Positions 8,589 through 17,387 of a DNA stretch of 64,000 nt are shown piece after piece (position 1 is the first letter of the stretch; each line of letters starts with the position of its first letter). The stretch is from Miltoncostaea sp050249835. GTDB lineage: Bacteria; Actinomycetota; Thermoleophilia; Miltoncostaeales; Miltoncostaeaceae. The DNA lies in contig JBFWPT010000013.1 in assembly GCA_050249835.1 (NCBI GenBank), forward strand, positions 1 to 64,000, read 5' to 3'. The notes below the pieces were generated by a model. The model made no database searches, was not told the DNA's origin, and saw only the letters and a program-made list of their open reading frames with translations. The translations under genes and the position numbers were made by a program.

Positions 8589-8764
8589 GGTCGGGACAGT
8601 CTGGAGGGTCGCCCGGATGCCCTGGCTCCGCTCAAGTGCGCCCGGTCCGCAGGTCCCGCCTCGGCCTCCCATCCATCTGAGCGCGCTCCGCCGCTCTTAT
8701 CGGCGTACCTCCGCCAAGCGTGACGCCGCACCTTGACGCACTCTCCCAATCTCGGTTCACTATC

Positions 8765-8781
8765 TACAGTCAACCGATTGT
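8765..8781 (+). promoter_or_regulatory. Shared upstream motif, copy 2
   Basis: TACAGTCAACCGATTGT lies just before the ribosome site and start of the first conjugation gene, and differs by one base from the copy at 4125-4141. Here its 3' part also forms a CAAC-N5-GTTG inverted repeat (8771-8783). A TTGACG hexamer at 8733-8738 is upstream, but its spacing to any -10 is long. Confidence 0.6.
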
Positions 8782-8791
8782 TGGAGATTCG

Positions 8792-9088
8792 ATGCACGGG
8801 TGGGGCCTCCAGTTCATCCTTCAGGTGGGGGCTACGCCGGACCCCTCCGGCCTGCCCGGCCAGGCCAAACTGCAGAAGCTCGTCGACGGCCTCTACTCCT
8901 GGTCGCTGATCCTGATCCTCGCGGCCTTGGTGGTCGCGGCGATCGCCTGGGCGTGGGGCGCCCAGTCGAACCACCACGGCGCGACCTCGGGCGGGCGGCG
9001 CGGCGTCCTGATCGCCGCCGCCGCCGGCCTGCTCGTCGGGATGGCGCCCCAGATCGTCAACTTCTTCTACGGCGTCGGGCGCCAGTAG
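8792..9088 (+). CDS. VirB2-like small membrane protein of the conjugation system
   Basis: The 98-residue protein has two hydrophobic helices (about 35-57 and 70-92) separated by a short polar loop, the shape of VirB2/TrbC-type pilin-like subunits and of the DUF6112-type proteins at the head of actinobacterial type IV secretion operons. The start at 8792 has a GGAG ribosome site five bases before it; an earlier in-frame ATG at 8720 would place the shared regulatory motif inside the gene and is disfavoured. It is the first gene of the operon that runs to 16978. Confidence 0.7.
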   Translation: MHGWGLQFILQVGATPDPSGLPGQAKLQKLVDGLYSWSLILILAALVVAAIAWAWGAQSNHHGATSGGRRGVLIAAAAGLLVGMAPQIVNFFYGVGRQ

Positions 9089-9091
9089 GCC

Positions 9092-9808
9092 GTGCCCCGC
9101 TCCGGCACCGACGTGCTGATCCAGGGACGCGAGCGCCCCGTGCGCCGTCGCCTCCCGATGCTCGGCGCCATGCTGCTGGTGTTCGCGGTCGGCCTCGCCA
9201 TCGGTCGCCTGAACGCTCCCGGTGGCGGCCCCGAACCGATCCCTGTCGCCCCCCTGCCGGAGGCCTCCGCCGACCCGGCGCCTCCGCCCGTCGAGGACCC
9301 CGGGCCCGCCGCCTCGCGCACCCAGGAGGGAGCGGCACGGACGGCAGCCCAGGCGCTGTCGTCCCTGGCCGATCCGCGCCTGCTCGCGAGCCCACAGGCG
9401 CGGCGCGCGGTGATCGCCCGGATCGCGCCGCCCGGCTACCGCGCCGAGCTCGCTCCTCTGTTCGAGCGCACCTACGGCTACCTCGATGGGCTGTTAGGGG
9501 CGTCGGCCGATCGCGGGGAGGTCGTCCTGCGGATGACCCCGATGGGCTACCGTGTCGAGGCCTTCTCGGCAACGAGGGCGACCGTGGCGGTCTGGCAGGT
9601 GACGTTGCTCGCCAGCCCTGAGCGGGCGCCGATCGCCGCCTGGTCCACGAGCCGCGCCGAGCTGGTCTGGTCGGGTGGGCGGTGGCGGGTCGAGCGCTTC
9701 GGCGTCGACACGCCGGGGCCGGTGCCCGCCGTCACCGCCCCCGAGGCGCCCGTCGCCGCGGGTGAGTTCGTCTCCTCCGCCCAGGGCTTCTCCCCGTTCC
9801 CCCCGTGA
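9092..9808 (+). CDS. VirB8/TcpC-like membrane protein of the conjugation system
   Basis: The 238-residue protein has a short cytoplasmic N-terminus, one membrane helix (about 21-40, LPMLGAMLLVFAVGLAIGRL), a Pro-rich linker and a soluble C-terminal domain (about 75-205). The alternating strands GEVVLRMTPMGYRVEAF, ATVAVWQVTLLA and RAELVWSGGRWRVERFG suit an NTF2-like fold as in VirB8/TcpC. That family scaffolds the inner-membrane channel. The start is GTG three bases after the previous stop, and the gene overlaps the next one by GTGA. Confidence 0.7.
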   Translation: MPRSGTDVLIQGRERPVRRRLPMLGAMLLVFAVGLAIGRLNAPGGGPEPIPVAPLPEASADPAPPPVEDPGPAASRTQEGAARTAAQALSSLADPRLLASPQARRAVIARIAPPGYRAELAPLFERTYGYLDGLLGASADRGEVVLRMTPMGYRVEAFSATRATVAVWQVTLLASPERAPIAAWSTSRAELVWSGGRWRVERFGVDTPGPVPAVTAPEAPVAAGEFVSSAQGFSPFPP

Positions 9809-11202
9809 TCGCCCTTCGATCTGGGGCGGCATGCGCTTGTCTCGCCGTTCTCGTCGTCGTCACGGCACTCGCCCTGCTCTCGCCGCCCCGGGCGCAGGCG
9901 ATCGACGTGCCCGGCCCCTGCGATGTGCCGGGGGTCGCCCTGGTCTGCGACGCGGCCGGCGGTGCGGCGAGTGCGGCCGCCGGGGCGGCCGGTGACGCGG
10001 TCCTCGGCCAGCTGACCGGCTGGGTCGGCGACGGGGCGGCCTGGCTCCTCCGACAGGTCGCCGAGGCGATCGACGCCACCACCACCGTCGACCTGTCGGC
10101 TCCCTGGTTCGAGCGCCACTACGCCTTCATGTTCCAGGCGGGGGCGATCCTGCTGCTGCCGCTGCTCCTGCTCGCCGTCCTGCAGGCCTTGGTCCGCCAG
10201 GACGCCGGGCTGCTGGTGCGTGCCGCCTTCCTGCACCTGCCGGCGGCGATGCTCCTCACCGGCCTCGCGGTGACGGTCACCCAGACGGCCCTGGCGGTCA
10301 CCGACGCCCTGTCGGCGGAGCTCACCCGGGGGGTGGCGGCCGACACCGACACCCTCGCCACCACCCTCACGACAGCGAGCGCGGTCGGCGGGCCGATCCC
10401 CTTGTTCGCCTCCTTCCTGCTGGCCCTGGTGATGGCGCTGGCGGCCCTGTTCGTCTGGTTCGAGCTGATCCTGCGCGCCGGTGTCGTCTATGTGGCGGTG
10501 ATGTTCCTGCCGTTGTTCCTGGCGACGATGATCTGGCCGGTCCTCTCTGGCTGGGTGCGCCGGCTCACCCAGCTGATCGTGGCGGCGATCCTCTCGAAGC
10601 TCGTGATCGTGGCGACCCTGTCGCTCGGCCTGTCGGCCTTCACCTCCGGCGACGGACCGTCGGCGCTGCTGGCGGGGGCGGGGATGTTCCTGCTGGCGGC
10701 CTTCTCTCCGTTCGTGCTGTTCGCGTTGATCCCGTTGGCGGCCGAGGTCGCCCAGCCGCAACGCGAAGGCCGCCACGCCCTCGCCGCCGCGACGGGGGCG
10801 TCGCTCGCCTGGAACGTCGCCCGTACCCGCATGACCTTCGGTGCCGTCGGCGCGGCCGGTGGGGCGATGGGCCTCGCCAGCCGCGCCATCGGCGGTAACG
10901 CGGGTGGCGGCCCGGGCCGCGGCGGCCCCCAGGGTCCGGCCGGCCCCTCGGGCGGCCGCGGTGGCGGCGGAGCACCGAGCCCCGGCGGCGGCGGTGTTGC
11001 TGCCGCCGCCGGCGTGGTCGCTTCGGTGCCCCGGGCCGCGGCGGCCTCAGCGACCCGCGCGGTGGGCGCCGCGGCGCCGCGGCCGCCCGATCCCGCCGCC
11101 GCACCGCGGCGCCGGGCCCCCGCCACCTCGCCCGCTCCGCGACGTCCCCGTCCGAGTCCGCCGCCCGGCCAGCTCCCGTTGCGCGGCACCGATGGCGGCT
11201 GA
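9805..11202 (+). CDS. VirB6/TrbL-like polytopic membrane protein
   Basis: The 465-residue protein has an N-terminal signal-like helix ending near AQA (about 30), then about six membrane helices between 105 and 320, including FQAGAILLLPLLLLAVLQALV and YVAVMFLPLFLATMIWPVL. The C-terminal 120 residues are Gly/Pro/Ala/Arg-rich and probably disordered in the cytoplasm. This matches VirB6/TrbL proteins that form the inner-membrane pore. The start is GTG, overlapping the previous stop. The tail overlaps the start of the next gene by 11 bases. Confidence 0.78.
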   Translation: MIALRSGAACACLAVLVVVTALALLSPPRAQAIDVPGPCDVPGVALVCDAAGGAASAAAGAAGDAVLGQLTGWVGDGAAWLLRQVAEAIDATTTVDLSAPWFERHYAFMFQAGAILLLPLLLLAVLQALVRQDAGLLVRAAFLHLPAAMLLTGLAVTVTQTALAVTDALSAELTRGVAADTDTLATTLTTASAVGGPIPLFASFLLALVMALAALFVWFELILRAGVVYVAVMFLPLFLATMIWPVLSGWVRRLTQLIVAAILSKLVIVATLSLGLSAFTSGDGPSALLAGAGMFLLAAFSPFVLFALIPLAAEVAQPQREGRHALAAATGASLAWNVARTRMTFGAVGAAGGAMGLASRAIGGNAGGGPGRGGPQGPAGPSGGRGGGGAPSPGGGGVAAAAGVVASVPRAAAASATRAVGAAAPRPPDPAAAPRRRAPATSPAPRRPRPSPPPGQLPLRGTDGG

Positions 11203-12670
11203 ACCGTCGCGCTACCGCTTCGGCCCCCTCGAGCCGGGGGGCGCGGTCGGGGGCCTCGGCTGGGGCCAGGTCGCCTGCGTCGCCGTCGGCCTGGTCGGCC
11301 TCGTCGTCTGCCTGAACGTCGCCCCGGGTATGGGCGGGGCGCTCTCGGGCCTCGCTGTGGCCGGCGCGGGCCTCGGTGGCGCGTTCCTGCGCCTCGGGGG
11401 TCGGCCGCCCGTCGCATGGGCGGCGATCGCCTCCGGCTTCGCCGGCCGCCGGGCCCGCGGCCGCCACCGCCACCTCGCGAGAGCCCCGGGACGCGGCCAC
11501 GGACTCGGGGAGGTCGAGGGCCTCGACCTGCCCGACAGCCTCGCCGGCCTGCGGATCCTCGGCGCCCGTTGGGGGCGCGGCGAGGTCGGCATCGCGTGTG
11601 AGGGATCCACCTGGACGGCGGTGCTGGCGGTCGAGGGCGGCGCGTTCGCACTGCTGGAGCTCGCCGACAAGGAGCGGCGCCTGGCGCGCTGGGGTGCGGT
11701 GCTCTCGGGGTTCGCCCGGCCGGGCAGCCCGGTCAGCCGCCTCGCCTGGACCGACCGCACCGTCACCCAGGGCGCGGATGAGCTCGGCCGCTACCTCGCC
11801 GACGGCCTCACCCTCCCCTCTGGGCACGCCGGGGTGCGTTCCTACCTGGAGCTGCTGGATGAGGCGGGGCCCGCCGCCCGCCGCCACGAGACCTTCCTCG
11901 CCCTCCAGATCGACGCCCGCAGGGCCTCGGGGGCGATCCGCCGCGCCGGGGGCGGCCAGTCGGGTGCGGCGGCGGTCCTCCTGCGCGAGCTGACCGCACT
12001 CTCCGAGCACCTGCTGCGTGCGGAGGTGGTGGTGCGTGGGGCGCTCAGCCCCCGCCTGCTCGCCCGCGCCATCCGCCTCGGCTTCTGCCCCGGCGACCGG
12101 CCGCGCCTCGACCGCCTCGGCGCCGGTGACCCCGAGGGGGCCGGCACCAACCCCGCCAACGCCGGGCCGATGGCCGCCACCGAATCGTGGCGGACGTACA
12201 GAAGCGACGACGCCCTCCACTGCACCTACTGGATCGCCGAGTGGCCGCGGGTCGAGGTCGGGGCGGACTTCCTGCTGCCGTTCCTGCTCGGCGGCACCAC
12301 CCGCCGCAGCGTGGCGGTGGTGATGGAGCCCCTTGACCCCGCCCGTGCCCTGCGAGCGGCCGAGAACGCCCGCACCAACGAGATCTCAGACGAGGAGCTC
12401 CGGACCCGGATGGGCTTCCTCGCCACCGCCCGCCGCCGCCGCCAGCAGCAGGCCCTCGTCGACCGCGAGCAGGAGCTGGCAGAAGGTCATTCAGGTGTCC
12501 GCTTCTCGGGCTACGTCACCGTCTCCGCCGATGGGGCGCAGGAGCTTGCGGCGGCGATGGCCGAGCTCGAGCAGTCCGCCCAGATGGCGCGCCTCGAGCT
12601 GCGGCCCCTCTACGGCGAGCAGGCGGCCGGGTTCACCTACACCCTCCCCCTGTGCCGGGGCCTTCGGTGA
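11192..12670 (+). CDS. SCO6880-family conjugation protein (VirB3-like N-terminus, inactive VirB4-like body)
   Basis: The 492-residue protein starts RYRFGPLEPGG and has two adjacent membrane helices (about 25-70), then a long soluble region ending ELRPLYGEQAAGFTYTLPLCRGL. This arrangement matches the actinobacterial SCO6880-type protein that sits before the VirB4-like ATPase in conjugation operons. There is no Walker A motif. The ATPase function is therefore left to the next gene, whose product lacks the usual VirB4 N-terminal domain, so the two probably make one VirB3/VirB4 unit. The chosen ATG overlaps the previous gene by 11 bases. Confidence 0.75.
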   Translation: MAAEPSRYRFGPLEPGGAVGGLGWGQVACVAVGLVGLVVCLNVAPGMGGALSGLAVAGAGLGGAFLRLGGRPPVAWAAIASGFAGRRARGRHRHLARAPGRGHGLGEVEGLDLPDSLAGLRILGARWGRGEVGIACEGSTWTAVLAVEGGAFALLELADKERRLARWGAVLSGFARPGSPVSRLAWTDRTVTQGADELGRYLADGLTLPSGHAGVRSYLELLDEAGPAARRHETFLALQIDARRASGAIRRAGGGQSGAAAVLLRELTALSEHLLRAEVVVRGALSPRLLARAIRLGFCPGDRPRLDRLGAGDPEGAGTNPANAGPMAATESWRTYRSDDALHCTYWIAEWPRVEVGADFLLPFLLGGTTRRSVAVVMEPLDPARALRAAENARTNEISDEELRTRMGFLATARRRRQQQALVDREQELAEGHSGVRFSGYVTVSADGAQELAAAMAELEQSAQMARLELRPLYGEQAAGFTYTLPLCRGLR

Positions 12671-13905
12671 GGAGTCGGCCCCGCCACCCGGCCCACCAGC
12701 TGACGAGCGCCCACCTCCAGGCCGCCTACCCCTTCATGGGCGAAGGGGGCCTCGGTGGCCGGGGGGCCTACATCGGCCGCGACGTCTACTCGGGGGCGAG
12801 CTTCTGCTTCGACCCCTGGGTGCTTTACGAACAGGGGACGCTGACGGGGCCGTCGGCGCTTGTCGCCGGGCAGGTCGGCCGCGGCAAGTCCGCGCTCATC
12901 AAGACCTACCTCGCCCGCCAGGCCCTCTTCGGCCGCCGCGCCGTCGTCATCGACCCCAAAGGCGAATACGGCCCCTTGGCCGAGTGGTTCGGCAGCCGCC
13001 CGATCCGGCTCGTGCCGGGCGGCCAGGTGCGGCTCAACCCGCTCGACGCCGCCGGGGGACGCGAGGAACGGGTAGCCCTCCTCGCGGCGCTGGTCGCCGG
13101 GTCGCTCCGGCGGGCCTTGGAGCCCCAGGAGCACACCGCCCTCGACCTCGCCTACCGGGCGGCCGCAGCGGCGGGCGAGCCGACCCTGCCGGCGGTCCAA
13201 CACCACCTGCTGCACCCGACCCACGAGGCAGCGGCCTCGATCGCGGTCGGCGCCGAGGACCTCGCCCGCTACGGACGCGGCTGTGCCCTCGAGCTGCGGC
13301 GACTGTGCGAGGGCGACCTCCACGGAATGTTCGACGGCCCGACCAGCGAGGGCGTCGAGCTCGACTCGGCCGTAGTGGTGCTCGACCTGTCGGCCCTGCA
13401 CGGCTCGCCGGCGCTCGGGGTGCTGATGGTCTGCGTCAGCGCCTGGCTGTCGGGCCGCCTCGCCCGCGACGACGGGATCAAGCGGCTGGTGGTGCTCGAC
13501 GAAGGGTGGGCGGTGCTCGCCGACCCCGCCGCATCCACCTTCCTCCAACGCTCCTGGAAGCTCGCACGCTCCTACGGGGTCGCCAACATGCTCGTCATCC
13601 ACCGCCTGTCGGATCTCGCGGCGGCAGGCGAGGCGGGATCGCGGGAGGCGACGATCGCCGCGGGGCTCCTGTCGGATTCCGAGACCCGGATCATCCTCGC
13701 CCAGAGCCCCGCCGACCTCGCCGCCACCCGCGAGCTGGTCGGCCTCACCGGCACCGAGGTCGAGCACGTCGCCACCCTGCCTCGGGGTGTCGCCCTCTGG
13801 AAGGTGGGCGAGCGCTCCTTCGTCGTCGAGCACCGGCTCTCACGGGCCGAGCGCGCCCTCGTCGACACCGACGCCCGCATGCGAAGCACCGCGGCAAGTC
13901 CCTGA
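12667..13905 (+). CDS. VirB4-like conjugation ATPase
   Basis: The 412-residue ATPase powers assembly or transfer in the type IV secretion system. Walker A is GQVGRGKSALIKT (about 70-82) and Walker B is RLVVLDEGWAVL (about 274-285). Between them come VVIDPKGEYGPLAEWFG, a feature of VirB4/TraC and HerA-like ATPases, and VRLNPLDA. Canonical VirB4 proteins are about twice this size; the missing N-terminal domain is probably supplied by the upstream SCO6880-like protein. I chose the GTG at 12667, which overlaps the previous stop as GTGA; another GTG at 12652 is possible. Confidence 0.88.
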   Translation: MRSRPRHPAHQLTSAHLQAAYPFMGEGGLGGRGAYIGRDVYSGASFCFDPWVLYEQGTLTGPSALVAGQVGRGKSALIKTYLARQALFGRRAVVIDPKGEYGPLAEWFGSRPIRLVPGGQVRLNPLDAAGGREERVALLAALVAGSLRRALEPQEHTALDLAYRAAAAAGEPTLPAVQHHLLHPTHEAAASIAVGAEDLARYGRGCALELRRLCEGDLHGMFDGPTSEGVELDSAVVVLDLSALHGSPALGVLMVCVSAWLSGRLARDDGIKRLVVLDEGWAVLADPAASTFLQRSWKLARSYGVANMLVIHRLSDLAAAGEAGSREATIAAGLLSDSETRIILAQSPADLAATRELVGLTGTEVEHVATLPRGVALWKVGERSFVVEHRLSRAERALVDTDARMRSTAASP

Positions 13906-13919
13906 ACGAGGAGGAGCAG

Positions 13920-14330
13920 ATGGAAAGCGAGCCGCACATCCGAGAGAGCACGTTCGGGGCCCCGACGGCGGATCCGCAGATCCCGAGCGCCCTGCTGCCG
14001 AGGGCGGCGGACTCCGAGCTCGCCCGGCGGGCGACCGCCCTCGCCGACCGGGTCGCCGGCTACGGCGCCTCGGCCCGCCTCGACGGGCGCTTTCGCCTGG
14101 CCGTCGGCGACCTCGGGCGGGCGGTCGTCGGCCTCGAGGGCATGCGCGCCTGTGGCCTCGCGCCCGCCGTCGCCGACCAGGCGCTGCCCCAGCTCGCCGA
14201 GGTGCTCGACGCCGTCGAGCGGGCACTCGATGAGGCGGCGCCCGAGCTGCAGGCAGAGCTCCGCGACGCCGAGGCCGCCAAGGCTCCGGTGCGCCGGGCC
14301 CGCAAGCCGCGGGCCGGCGCGGCAAAGTAG
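13920..14330 (+). CDS. Small helical protein in the conjugation operon, function unknown
   Basis: This 136-residue protein is not one I recognise. It is soluble, with predicted amphipathic helices (SELARRATALADRVAGYG, LAVGDLGRAVVGLEGMRACG, DQALPQLAEVLDAVERAL) and a basic C-terminal tail (KAPVRRARKPRAGAAK). An AGGAGGAG ribosome site lies just upstream of the ATG, which is the strongest in the operon. It sits between the VirB4-like ATPase and the coupling protein, so a role as accessory DNA-binding or coupling factor is plausible but unproven. Confidence 0.7.
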   Translation: MESEPHIRESTFGAPTADPQIPSALLPRAADSELARRATALADRVAGYGASARLDGRFRLAVGDLGRAVVGLEGMRACGLAPAVADQALPQLAEVLDAVERALDEAAPELQAELRDAEAAKAPVRRARKPRAGAAK

Positions 14331-14336
14331 CCGCCC

Positions 14337-16034
14337 GTGCCGCCGCGCCCCGGGCAGATCGGCGCGCCCGAGGACCCTTTCGTGAACGCCGGCCTGGTGA
14401 TCCTCGCCGGCGTCCTCGGCGTGGCGGTGGTCGTCTGGGTGATCGGACAGCTGGCGGCGCTCGCCCTGGGTGGCGGGGCTCTGTCCACCGGGGTCGGTCA
14501 GATGCCGGGGGTCCTCGCGCGCCTGCCCGGGGCCTGGTCGGACCCCGCCGCCGCCTGGCCGGCGCCCGACCGGGGCCGCCTGCCGGGGCCCATCGGGTTC
14601 TACGCGGTGGCGGGTGTGGTGCTCGGAGCCATGGTGTCGGTCGGGCTCGCAGCCGCGACGCTGGCCCGGCGACGGCTCGGGGCGCGGGCGCCGAAGGACG
14701 CGGGCGCGCGCTGGGCGCAGACGGGGGACCTACGCGCACTCGTCGTGCGGGAGCACGAACCGGGGCGGCTGACGCTCGGCCGGCTCGGGCGGCGCCTCGT
14801 GGCAACCGAACCGCGCGCCAGCACGATCGTCGTCGGCCCGAGCCAGTCCGGCAAGACGGCGGGGCTCGCGATCCCGGCGATCCTCGAGGCCGCCGGACCG
14901 GTGGTCGCGGTGTCGGTGAAGCGCGACCTTCTCGACCACACCCTCGCCGCTCGTAGCGGAGTCGGGCAGGTCCGGATCTACGACCCGACCGGCGCCGCAC
15001 AGCTGGATGATGAGCGCGTGGTCGGCTGGGACCCGGTGCGCTCATCCGAGACGTGGGCCGAGGCACGGCGGATGGCCCACAACCTGACGAGCGCGCAAGG
15101 GACGGCGGGTGGCCGGGACGCCGAGTTCTGGCTCCAGATGGCCCAGAAGCTGTTGGCGCCGCTGCTGCTCGGCGCGGCCGGCAAGATCGACGGCTCGATG
15201 CGCGACGTCGTCTCCTGGGTCGACTCCGGCGAGCAGACCGCCGTCGCAGACCTCCTGCTCGACCTCGGCGAGCCCGACGCCCACGCCGCCTTCCTCGCCA
15301 CCTGCCGACGGGAGGAACGCACCCTCTCCTCGGTCTACGCCACGGCCGAGGCGGTGCTCGCCCCGTTCGCCGACCCCGCGGTGCTGGCGAGCACCCACGC
15401 CCACGGCATCGACCCCGACAAGCTGCTCACCGGCCGCAACACCCTCTATGTGATCGCGCCCGCCAAGGACCAGGAGCGCCTCGCGCCCCTGTTTGCCGGA
15501 TTGGTCGAGCACGTCGTGGATGCCGCCTACGCCCGCGCCGCCTCAGGACACCCCTGTGATCCGTCGCTGCTGCTGGTGCTCGACGAGGCCGCCAACACCG
15601 CCCCGATCCGCAACCTCCCCCAGATCGCCGCGACCGCCGCCGGGCAGGGGATCCAGGCGGTGAGCGTCTTCCAGGACCTCGCCCAGGCCCGCTCACGCTA
15701 CGGCGAGGCCGCCGACACCATCCTCGCCAACCACCGCGCCAAGCTCTTCCTCTCCGGGATCAGCGACGGGAGGACCCTCGACTACCTCGGGCGGGCACTC
15801 GGAGAGGAGGAGGTCGGCTACGAGAGCCGCACCCTCGGCGAGCGCGGCAGCGCCAGCCGCACCCGCGGCACCCGCACCCGGCGCCTCGCGCCCGCCGACG
15901 CCGTGCGCGGCGTGCCGCCAGGGGAGGCGATCCTCGTCTACGGCCACCTCCCGCCGGCGCGCCTTCGGCTGCGCCCCTGGTACCGCGAACGCGGGCTACG
16001 CCGATTGGCTTCCGGCCAGGAGGAAACCCCGTGA
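14337..16034 (+). CDS. VirD4/TraG-type coupling protein
   Basis: The 565-residue protein brings the relaxase-DNA complex to the secretion channel. It has two membrane regions (about 17-45 and 86-107), Walker A GPSQSGKTAGLAI (about 167-179), VSVKRDLLDHTLAAR after it as in TraG/VirD4 proteins, and Walker B LLLVLDEAANTAPI (about 412-425) followed by IAATAAGQGIQAVSVFQDLAQARSRYG. The C-terminal part is Arg-rich. The start is GTG six bases after the previous stop. The stop overlaps the next start by GTGA. Confidence 0.92.
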   Translation: MPPRPGQIGAPEDPFVNAGLVILAGVLGVAVVVWVIGQLAALALGGGALSTGVGQMPGVLARLPGAWSDPAAAWPAPDRGRLPGPIGFYAVAGVVLGAMVSVGLAAATLARRRLGARAPKDAGARWAQTGDLRALVVREHEPGRLTLGRLGRRLVATEPRASTIVVGPSQSGKTAGLAIPAILEAAGPVVAVSVKRDLLDHTLAARSGVGQVRIYDPTGAAQLDDERVVGWDPVRSSETWAEARRMAHNLTSAQGTAGGRDAEFWLQMAQKLLAPLLLGAAGKIDGSMRDVVSWVDSGEQTAVADLLLDLGEPDAHAAFLATCRREERTLSSVYATAEAVLAPFADPAVLASTHAHGIDPDKLLTGRNTLYVIAPAKDQERLAPLFAGLVEHVVDAAYARAASGHPCDPSLLLVLDEAANTAPIRNLPQIAATAAGQGIQAVSVFQDLAQARSRYGEAADTILANHRAKLFLSGISDGRTLDYLGRALGEEEVGYESRTLGERGSASRTRGTRTRRLAPADAVRGVPPGEAILVYGHLPPARLRLRPWYRERGLRRLASGQEETP

Positions 16035-16978
16035 CACCCGGTGGCCGGCGGAGCCGGCCGGGCGCCGAGGCGGCCGCCCGCCAGGCCGAGGCCCGCCGCG
16101 AGCAGGCACGGGCCCAGCTCGAGGCGGCATCCGAGGAGCTGCGGAGCTCCGAGGGCTGGCAGCGCTTCGCCAGGGCGCGGGCGCTGCTACGCGGCTACTC
16201 GCTCAACAACACCCTCCTGATCCTCGCCCAGCGGCCCGACGCGACCACCGTGGCGAGCTTTCGCCACTGGACAGAGCTCGGCCGCGAGGTACGCCGCGGC
16301 GAGCGCGCCCTGCGGATCTGGGCGCCGTCACTCCGGCGCGAGCGCGATGAAGCCACGGGCGAGGAGAAGGCGACGGTGCGGGCCTTCGTGCTGGTGCCGG
16401 TCTTCGACATCTCCCAGACCGATGGGCCGCCGCTGCCGGAGCCTCCGCCGGTGCGGCCGCTCACGGGTGACTCGCACGCCCACCTGCTCTCCGCGCTCGA
16501 GCGGCAGGCGGCAGACGCCGCGTACGCCGTGGAGCGCCACGACGCCATGCCCGGCGGGGCCGACGGATTCGTCGATCACCGCCGCAGGGTGATCGCGCTC
16601 TCCGCCGGCCTCGCACCGAACGGCCAGGTCGCTGTGCTCGTCCACGAGCTCGCCCATGTCCACGGCGCCCGCTACGCCGAGTTCGGCCGGGCGGGCGCCG
16701 AGGTGGTCGCCGAGACGGCCGCCTTCGTCGCGCTGTCGGCCGCCCGCCTCGACACCAGCGGTCAGGCGATCCCCTACGTGGCCGGCTGGGCCGATGCCGC
16801 CCCGAAGGAGATCTCCGGCTACGCCGAGGCCGTCCACCGCATCGCTCGTGTGCTGGAACGGGGGCTGGGGCTGGAAGTCGGTCTTCGGGAGCGAAGTGCC
16901 GTTGAGGTCGCCGAACCCCGACGGCTGGCGCGGTCGTGGGCGGACGAGCGAAAAGGGCATGTCGGTCGGGTGAGGTAG
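16031..16978 (+). CDS. ArdC-like antirestriction protein with HExxH metalloprotease domain
   Basis: The 315-residue protein begins with a basic coiled region, then an ArdC/LtrC-type N-terminal domain (about 35-110: WQRFARARALLRGYSLNNTLLI, FRHWTELGREVRRGERALRIWAP). A zinc-metallopeptidase motif VLVHELAHVHG follows at about 204-214, with a downstream acidic segment EVVAETAAFVAL that can supply the third ligand. ArdC proteins bind single-stranded DNA entering the recipient and protect it from restriction. It is the last gene of the conjugation operon, overlapping the coupling-protein gene by GTGA, so it is delivered with the transfer machinery. Confidence 0.85.
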   Translation: MTPGGRRSRPGAEAAARQAEARREQARAQLEAASEELRSSEGWQRFARARALLRGYSLNNTLLILAQRPDATTVASFRHWTELGREVRRGERALRIWAPSLRRERDEATGEEKATVRAFVLVPVFDISQTDGPPLPEPPPVRPLTGDSHAHLLSALERQAADAAYAVERHDAMPGGADGFVDHRRRVIALSAGLAPNGQVAVLVHELAHVHGARYAEFGRAGAEVVAETAAFVALSAARLDTSGQAIPYVAGWADAAPKEISGYAEAVHRIARVLERGLGLEVGLRERSAVEVAEPRRLARSWADERKGHVGRVR

Positions 16979-17387
16979 CCAACGAGTGTGCGGGCGCGGC
17001 CTTGGCAGCGCACGACGTCCAATCGCACGACGCGCCGGGCGGGCCCGAGCAGCGCCATGGCGAACCCCCGATCCCAGAACCCTGGATGCAGACGGTGTTC
17101 TCAACTAGTTCCCCAAGGACTCACCGGGGGATCGCTCCGAGGGAGATCCGGACCTCCCCAGGGAGTCAGTGACGTGCCGAAGCGGCGGAAGTAATGGAGG
17201 CTGACCAACGATGGGCGGCTGCGGCCGACATCGCACCCGTGCGTCGCGGTCGGGCCGCTCGTCCCGGTCATCGCCGGCGCGTTCGCAACATCCAGCAAGC
17301 AGAATGGGAACACCCGACCACCCGGACCGCCGGTCGAAGTATCCGCTAGCTCTTGCAGTTAGCCATGGCTAACTATAGAACGGCACC
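16979..17387. other. Gene-poor junction between conjugation operon and cargo
   Basis: About 400 bases carry no convincing gene. Short open frames on either strand lack ribosome sites and protein-like composition. The right edge holds the promoter and palindrome of the multicopper oxidase gene. This is the probable left boundary of the metal/envelope cargo, but I see no direct repeat or transposon end. Confidence 0.5.
17353..17379 (+). promoter_or_regulatory. Multicopper oxidase promoter with 18-bp palindromic operator
   Basis: A TTGCAG (17353-17358) and TATAGA (17374-17379) make a promoter with a 15-base spacer. The spacer is filled by the perfect 18-base palindrome AGTTAGCCATGGCTAACT (17357-17374). 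TTAG/CTAA half-sites recall DtxR/IdeR-type metal-regulator boxes. The -10 ends eight bases before the ATG, so the transcript is probably leaderless. Confidence 0.6.

Noticed and set aside
12333..13919. Open frame extending far upstream of the 13920 gene
   Set aside because: It overlaps the SCO6880-like and VirB4-like genes in another frame and is Arg/Pro-rich shadow sequence; the real gene starts at the ATG with the AGGAGG site.
17101..17313. Leftward frame in the junction before the multicopper oxidase gene
   Set aside because: No ribosome site, no family and no partner; better regarded as non-coding.
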